From Raphanus sativus (lineage: Eukaryota > Streptophyta > Magnoliopsida > Brassicales > Brassicaceae): a stretch of 64,000 nt of DNA. Below are positions 62,147-64,000 of the stretch, one piece after another; within the stretch, counting starts at the first letter, position 1, and each line of letters starts with the position of its first letter. The notes under the pieces were generated by a model that saw only the letters and a list, made by a program, of their open reading frames with translations, searched no databases and had not been told where the DNA came from. The stretch lies in NCBI RefSeq assembly GCF_000801105.2, contig NC_079519.1:14134668-14198667 (forward strand), given 5' to 3'. A program made the position numbers and the translations under genes.

Positions 62147-62763
62147 TGATACAGCCTCAGAATCTCATTTTAGCTTTTCTCACAAGAAATCAAAAAACTA
62201 GGGCTTAAATGGATTGAAGATCGCCACTCAAAGATGTGAAAGACTTTGAGATAAGATTATGAACCAGAACCTAAGTGAATCTCACACAAAGATAAAGGCT
62301 CCAACTTACATCCTAAGAAAGAATCTCACATAACTTAGAAATAATAAGAACAAGCATAAAAGCTCTCAAGAGAAAATCTCACTTTTTATTCAATACTCAA
62401 GTCTGATTTTACAATGAAATGAGAGGAGGTTTATATATAGCTCTTGGACAAATGTTTCAGATCAAAAGACATAAATGAAAGGAGGATTTTTAGGGTAAAT
62501 CATCATTAAGAAAGAATCAAATAGGCTGGTCAAAAGGCTGATTTTAAGGGATTTAAATCTGCTTATTAATGAGTTTTGACCAAGTCTTTAATACTTTTGG
62601 ACAGATCTTTTGGAGCTGATAAAGAGGCTTAAGTGGTGACCTTTGTTTGGGGACAGACAGCTGAATAAAACGAACCATAGGTTTGATGTCGTCTAGGTTC
62701 ATCCAAGTCCAAACATGGAAAGTCTTGTCTACTTTATGAGCAGTGGATTTGATGTCCGCATCA
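62147..62763 (-). repeat. Element D 5' LTR (uninterrupted)
   Basis: 617 bp, TGATACAGCC...CGCATCA. Serves as the empty-site reference for element C. Confidence 0.87.
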
Positions 62764-64000
62764 TGCGAGTTCTGCTGCATATATGATTTGGATCAATTCA
62801 TTTTGTAGATTGCTTTTTATAAGGATTGTTGACCTCTATAAATTTGAGTATTTGTAAACTTACCAGTGGGGCATCTATGAGCAAGCTGCTATTCGGAGCC
62901 TAAAAACTGAGGATCGATAGGGAATAGGGAATATAGTGAGCCTTCTTAAGTAATGATGAGTCTGATGGAGACGACAAAGTAGAGAACGCTCAGAAAGATG
63001 TCCAAGGTGCTGTGTTTGGAGAACTTGCCATAAAGAGACAGAGGAAGACGGTGTAAAAGCTGAGGAACGCTGGTGGTGAAAAGGTGCAGCCTAGGCTCTG
63101 GATGCACTAGAGAAAATAAAGAGGCTTGCAGTTAATAAATCCTCTAGACAGATTACTCCTGCTACAGATTGGAATTTTAGTATATAGAATAGCAGCTTGC
63201 TCATAGACCCAACTGTCTCAACTGCTTTCTGTATAGCGTTTTTGTTCTGTTTTGCACTGATTTTCTGAGTTTAATAAGTTGCAGGTTGGTGGAGTTCAAG
63301 CGTAACGGTGACCTTTAGTTTTCTATTGTTTTGTTTGGTCACTCTTTGGGCTTTGTTGGACAATATAAAATCTGAGTCATAGATTCAAGAATTTAGAATG
63401 TTGGTTTTTTCGATGATCGAGAAAGAATGAACAATATATATGTTGGTTTTGTTGAATATGTTTGTTTTGCTGATAAATATAACCGAGATATCCGAATATG
63501 AGTGTAACCGAAAAATTTGGTAAATAATATAAAAACGAATATTTTTAAAAATAAATTGAAAACTGAAAATAATCAACTTCCAAACCGAACCGAATTCAAT
63601 TTTAGTTTTCTTTGGAATTAGTTTTAAAAATTCCGGTTGATCGAAAATCAAAAGTTCGGTTCGGTCCGATTTCAGAAAACCGAAATCGTAGGCCTACTTT
63701 TAGGTATTGGAATAATAGCCAAAGAGTAGCACTTCCAACCATTGATACTCAATATGATAATCTATTGAAAATTAGGAGAAGAGAAAATATCTTTAAAATT
63801 AAAAGTATTAGATAACCTTTAAAATCTTAAGACACTACATGTCTATTTTTAATTGGTTCATTTTATCAAAAATAATTAATTTTAATTTTATATTTAATTA
63901 ATATAATAATAATAATACTTTTTAGTTAAAATTTTCTACCTTACAAACTTATCATTAAGATTTCTCTGGTAAAAAGTAGAACGAAAAAACCATACGGAGA
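62764..64000. other. AT-rich flank, no supported gene
   Basis: 62764-63380 may continue the gene-like or Helitron-like sequence left of element D (a charged stretch near 62950-63050 is broken by stops). From about 63470 there are degenerate aaccgaa / cggttcgg repeats around 63575-63680, a common plant low-complexity element. No ORF or RNA gene could be supported. Confidence 0.4.

Larger units (their letters stand above)
41476..62763 (-). mobile_element. Element D: old gag-only LTR retrotransposon, split by elements C and E
   Basis: Left LTR 41476-42068 plus 49724-49749, right LTR 62147-62763, both TGATACAGCC...CGCATCA. The right LTR is followed inward on the minus strand by TTTGGTATCAGAGCC, a tRNA-iMet PBS. 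The left LTR borders the polypurine tract AAGGAGGAGGGTA. Flanks are TGCGG and TGCGA, a TSD with one mutation. Without C and E it is about 4.8 kb with only a gag fragment. Confidence 0.85.

Overview
This is plant nuclear DNA, most likely from a Brassicaceae genome. It holds one recognisable host gene, a 19-exon leucine-rich-repeat receptor kinase of the HPCA1 / LRR-VIII-1 type, whose spliced frame is open from signal peptide to stop. Almost everything else is LTR retrotransposons, MITEs and their debris, many of them nested. No tRNA, rRNA or CRISPR feature was seen.

Layout. 1-6729: a degenerate Ty3/gypsy Tat-lineage element (A), sense on the minus strand, with pol RT-integrase missing. 6730-7912: AT-rich upstream region. 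7913-12682: the receptor kinase gene. 12847-13462: a hAT-like MITE. 13464-24909: a Tat-lineage element (B1), sense on the minus strand, with LTRs, TSD CTTAG, PBS, gag-pol and a spliced antisense ORF. 24930-25029: 100 N. 25030-39628: a near-copy of 10301-24929, so the 3' half of the kinase gene, the MITE and element B (B2) appear twice. The breakpoints fall exactly on the N run, the TSD is the same and small indels are scattered through both copies, so this looks like a false (haplotypic or contig-end) duplication. Without it the locus holds one kinase gene and one element B. 39629-41475: Helitron-like sequence and a Mutator-type MITE. 41476-62763: an old LTR element (D) with a tRNA-iMet-type PBS, split by element C (42069-49718, Tat lineage, plus strand, inside D's left LTR) and element E (52216-61011, non-autonomous Athila-like, minus strand). 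62764-64000: AT-rich flank.

The most notable biology is in the Tat elements. All three families (A, B, C) carry an extra ORF on the strand opposite to gag-pol, between pol and the 3' LTR. It has a shared N-terminal domain (resembling Pfam Transposase_28, 'putative gypsy type transposon'), a coiled-coil C-terminus and introns at matching positions. A conserved non-coding block with core TGCCTACGTACCC lies between the convergent ends of pol and this ORF in all three. In element B, gag-protease and RT-integrase are in the same frame and separated by a single TAG in the context CAA TAG CAA TTA, the classical leaky-stop context known from tobacco mosaic virus. This suggests that pol is made by stop-codon readthrough.
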